A stretch of DNA of 64,000 bases. Source: G965276765 sp965276825. GTDB taxonomy: Bacteria; Actinomycetota; Acidimicrobiia; Acidimicrobiales; Palsa-688. A model generated the notes under the pieces. The model worked only from the letters and a program-made list of their open reading frames with translations, was not told where the DNA came from and did no database searches. This document shows positions 62,024 to 64,000 of this stretch, one piece after another (within the stretch, counting starts at the first letter, position 1; each line of letters opens with the position of its first letter). The translations under genes were made by a program, and so were the position numbers. The stretch is taken from positions 1,240,001 to 1,304,000 of the forward strand of contig OZ255630.1 in assembly GCA_965276825.1 (NCBI GenBank). The letters run 5' to 3'.

Positions 62024-62439
62024 CCGGATGCGCCCACCAGGGTGTGCTCGACACGAGCACCGTGATCCTCCTCGGCGCCATCACCGAGCCAACCCACCTT
62101 CCGGCCGAGCCGCTTGTCACTGCCGTCACGCTCGCCGAGCTTTCCGCCGGACCCCTCGTCACCGACGACGAGGTGGAGCGAGCGGCCCGACAAGCCCACC
62201 TCCAGCAGGCCGAGGTCGACTTCGACCCCCTTGCCTTCGATGCCACCGCCGCCCGGGCTTTCGGACAGGTGGCCGCCTCGCTGCGGCGGGCCAGCCGGAA
62301 GGCCTCGGCTCGAAGCTTCGACGCCATGATCGCCGCCACCGCCGTGGCCCATCGGCTTCGTCTCTACACCTGCAACCCCGCGGACTTCGTGGGCATCGAC
62401 AACCTCACCGTCGTGACCGTCCCCCACCCGCACCGGTAG
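62020..62439 (+). CDS. vapC: PIN-domain toxin (VapC type)
   Basis: A 139-aa endoribonuclease toxin. PIN acidic residues: Asp in GVLDTSTVILL, Glu in TLAELSAGP, Asp in RSFDAMIAATA and the Asn/Asp of TCNPADFVGI. It presumably cuts tRNA or rRNA when free of antitoxin. Coupled to the antitoxin by 4 nt and controlled by the same operator. Confidence 0.92.
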   Translation: MTGCAHQGVLDTSTVILLGAITEPTHLPAEPLVTAVTLAELSAGPLVTDDEVERAARQAHLQQAEVDFDPLAFDATAARAFGQVAASLRRASRKASARSFDAMIAATAVAHRLRLYTCNPADFVGIDNLTVVTVPHPHR

Positions 62440-62860
62440 TCCGAGCGCAGTCAGCAAGCTCAATGTCCAAGCGCACGGGTGGTCACTCCACGGCGAGGGA
62501 GAGGACGGGCACGTACTGCTCGCCGGCGTGCATGTCGCGGTCGCTGACCGATCCCTCGCCGCCTTCACCGCTGAATGGCTCGACGACAAAGACGCACCGA
62601 AACGGGCCGGCCAGGCACGGGACTGCGCCGAGCTCGGTTGACGCTCGGGTGACCTCCTCGTGTCCATCATCGATGCGACCAACGGAACGGAGCGCAACGT
62701 GCCGTGGTCGATCATCTTCTTGGGTGCTTGCGGAGTGGTTACCGGCGTCCGAGCGCGCCCACGACTGGAAACGGAATCAGTCGAAAGCGGCGTGAGTCGC
62801 TCCGGACAGCTCGAGATCGTGAGGCTGCGTCCGCAGCACCATCCGTGTGGACTACGGAGC
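62440..62860. other. Intergenic or decayed region before the att fragment
   Basis: No complete gene. At 62470-62640 both strands give open, protein-like frames (plus: EGEDGHVLLAGVHVAVADR; minus: VFVVEPFSGEGGEG, ending at 62483), and neither has a usable start. Probably a remnant of one gene cut near the recombination site. Confidence 0.4.
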
Positions 62861-62913
62861 GTGTCGAAGGGGGGACTTGAACCCCCACGCCCTTGCGGGC
62901 ACTAGCCCCTCAA
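62861..62913 (-). tRNA. 3' fragment of tRNA-Leu(GAG), att site
   Basis: The minus strand reads TTGAGGG (anticodon loop, anticodon GAG), GCTAG, a variable arm (TGCCCGCAAGGGCG), a T-arm GGGGG-TTCAAGT-CCCCC and CTTCGACA as acceptor 3' strand. The 5' half (acceptor, D-arm and 5' anticodon stem) is absent; the DNA before TTGAGGG is unrelated. CCA is not encoded. Such a cut at the anticodon loop is the classic crossover for tyrosine integrases, so this is a displaced att fragment and not a working tRNA. Confidence 0.85.
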
Positions 62914-62926
62914 TCCGGCCACGGCT

Positions 62927-63000
62927 GTGAGGTCCAGGTGGGCTCAGACGGGTTTCCGCAGGTCAGGAGGGGTTTCTACTCCCCCGTCGTGAGGTCCAGG
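62927..63000 (+). repeat. Direct repeats GTGAGGTCCAGG beside the att fragment
   Basis: GTGAGGTCCAGG occurs at 62927-62938 and 62989-63000, within 90 bp of the tRNA fragment. Arm-type integrase or excisionase sites are a plausible reading. Confidence 0.5.
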
Positions 63001-63064
63001 GAGGTCCCGGCAGGGGCGGCGCGGTCGAGTTACGTTGACAACGGCGTTGACATCGGGCCGCCGG

Positions 63065-63298
63065 CTACGCCCTCACCGGCCGGATGATCTGGACGTCGAT
63101 GCATGGCGTCAGCACGTCCTCGATGTTGCAGAGCAGGCGGACCCGGACGACCGTCGCGTTGAGGTTCGGGTTCTTCAACTCGATGGTGCTTCCGATCGGC
63201 GGAGTGACCACGCCCTCGATCCACATGATCTGCTCATCGGTATCCGAGTCGAACACCAGCGTTCGCTTCTCAAGGCCGAAAGTCTTCGGCTCGCTCAT
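63065..63298 (-). CDS. Hypothetical protein, 77 aa, element-borne
   Basis: Begins MSEPKTFGLEKRTLVFDSDT. Predicted beta strands (LVFDSDTDEQIMWIEGVV, STIELKNPNLNATVVRVRLL, IDVQIIRPVRA) suggest a small beta-barrel or sandwich. GGGAGG lies 5 nt before the ATG. It is transcribed away from the integrase unit and toward the att fragment. No family recognised. Confidence 0.6.
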   Translation of the reverse strand: MSEPKTFGLEKRTLVFDSDTDEQIMWIEGVVTPPIGSTIELKNPNLNATVVRVRLLCNIEDVLTPCIDVQIIRPVRA

Positions 63299-63370
63299 TT
63301 GAGCCTCCCTGTCTGCCGGGCCCACGCCTCGACGTCGTCACGGTAGGCGCCAAGAATATGACACCCTGCT

Positions 63371-63459
63371 GCATTTGTTACCAGGCGCATTTGTTACTTG
63401 GCACTGTGCCAGGTTTCTCGGCAATGTATCTCCTTGACGAATGCCGTTTGATGACGAAT
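63371..63459. promoter_or_regulatory. Element control region with several repeats
   Basis: GCATTTGTTAC occurs twice (63371-63381, 63387-63397), followed by the near palindrome TTGGCACTGTGCCAGG. TGACGAAT occurs twice, 17 bp apart (63435-63442, 63452-63459), the first overlapping a good -35 (TTGACG, 63434). GC is low. It lies between the divergent genes at 63298 and 63527, so it is probably the operator of both. Confidence 0.55.
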
Positions 63460-63526
63460 ACTGGTAGCGTTAGGCGGCCCGGGCGAGACGGCAATCTCCC
63501 CGGGCCAGGACACCAAGGAGAGCTTG

Positions 63527-63697
63527 ATGCCGGAACCCACCGTAGACCTGGCCGCGGATCTCGACGAGATCGAGCGGGAGGCCACCTTCCTAGCCGTCCG
63601 GACCGTGCAAGCGGTCGCCGCCATCCGGCTGCGCCTGACTCTGATCGAGGAGCTGGTGGCCATCTCCAACGACGACGTCCAGGCCCGGAAGTCGTGA
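63527..63697 (+). CDS. 56-aa helical small protein upstream of integrase
   Basis: Begins MPEPTVDLAADLDEIEREAT; helical throughout and acidic. AAGGAG lies 7-8 nt before the ATG. Its TGA overlaps the GTG of the integrase gene (GTGA at 63694). Possibly an excisionase-like or integrase-regulating protein, by position only. Confidence 0.6.
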   Translation: MPEPTVDLAADLDEIEREATFLAVRTVQAVAAIRLRLTLIEELVAISNDDVQARKS

Positions 63698-64000
63698 GCA
63701 TCGACTTGGACCTGATGGTCCGCTTCGAGGACGAGACCATGACCGGCCTATCGCCGCTGACGGTGTCGACTCGGCAGGGGGCGCTGCTGCGCTTCGCGAA
63801 GTGGCTGGCCCCGCGTGGACTGCTCGACGCGACCACCGGTGACATCGTCGGATGGCTCGACGAGCTCGGCATGGCCGCAAGCACCCGCAGCGACCGGGTT
63901 GCCGCCCTGCACCGCTTCTACAACTGGTGCCTCAACGACGGGCAGGTCGACCGGGACCCGGCCGCACCGCTGATCCACGTGCGCCGGCCGATCGGCGCCG
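63694..64000 (+). CDS. Tyrosine recombinase/integrase, N-terminal part
   Basis: Runs off the window. The visible 102 residues are a SAM-like core-binding domain: LSPLTVSTRQGALLRFAKWL, LLDATTGDIVGWLDEL, STRSDRVAALHRFYNWCLND, then DRDPAAPLIHVRRP. These are the standard helices of the phage integrase N-terminal domain. The catalytic R-K-H-R-H-Y residues lie beyond the window. It sits about 0.8 kb from the tRNA-Leu fragment, as expected for an integrative element. Confidence 0.9.
   Translation, partial: MSIDLDLMVRFEDETMTGLSPLTVSTRQGALLRFAKWLAPRGLLDATTGDIVGWLDELGMAASTRSDRVAALHRFYNWCLNDGQVDRDPAAPLIHVRRPIGA

Noticed and set aside
62470..62640. Real gene on either strand
   Set aside because: Both strands look open and protein-like but neither has a start codon with a ribosome site, and the two readings exclude each other.

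Overview
This is a high-GC (about 70%) bacterial chromosome segment with actinobacterial traits: many GTG and TTG starts, ATGA/GTGA start-stop overlaps, a [2Fe-2S]-type ferrochelatase, an F420-type oxidoreductase, a DUF222/HNH protein, an Rpf-like muralidase and a MoxR-DUF58-transglutaminase-kinase cluster. The GYWL/DGxVxxFGDA repeat protein at 3.5 kb suggests Acidimicrobiia; that placement is an inference. At least sixteen genes have a TAnnnT -10-like hexamer only 6-11 nt before the start codon, so leaderless transcripts are probably common here.

Layout. 1-0.85 kb: the broken end of an RHS-repeat gene, a low-GC island with small ORFs, and a decayed minus-strand gene. 0.85-19.6 kb: mostly core genes (dienelactone hydrolase, crotonases, a repeat/3D-domain wall protein, ferrochelatase, LmbE deacetylase, SAH hydrolase, paired fluoride channels crcB, Rrf2 regulator, aminotransferase plus cupin, a NitT/TauT-type ABC importer, an Rpf-like protein, STAS, Maf, Dus). 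19.6-27.2 kb: an accessory stretch with two short-period repeat arrays, two methyltransferases, a DUF222/HNH gene carrying four copies of a 16-bp palindrome, a prolyl aminopeptidase, acetyltransferases and several gene remnants. 27.3-33.7 kb: dtd, thioesterase, PLP decarboxylase, nucleotidyltransferase-like protein, SDR and S9 peptidase.

33.9-43.3 kb is a five-gene envelope operon whose genes all overlap by 4 nt: a large fn3-type anchored protein, MoxR ATPase, DUF58 protein, a multi-pass transglutaminase-fold protein that lacks the catalytic Cys and His, and a tail-anchored Ser/Thr kinase. It is followed by a response regulator, NhaA, two soluble transglutaminase-like genes (one damaged), an EAL-DICT protein, a PQQ-propeller lipoprotein and an RHH-FUSC gene pair. 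52.3-56.3 kb: a second dienelactone hydrolase, small proteins and an HrpB helicase gene split by a one-base frameshift.

56.3-62.4 kb holds many small, stress-type genes: a 21-29 aa basic peptide, small lipoprotein and membrane proteins, a SFPASDPP-type peptide, an Rv0909-like small antitoxin-type protein, a STAS protein, an HATPase remnant and a Phd/PIN toxin-antitoxin pair behind a perfect 12-bp inverted repeat. At 62.86 kb a 3' fragment of tRNA-Leu(GAG), cut in the anticodon loop, marks the end of an integrative element. Inside it are a small gene, a regulatory region rich in repeats, and a two-gene operon ending in a tyrosine recombinase that runs off the window.
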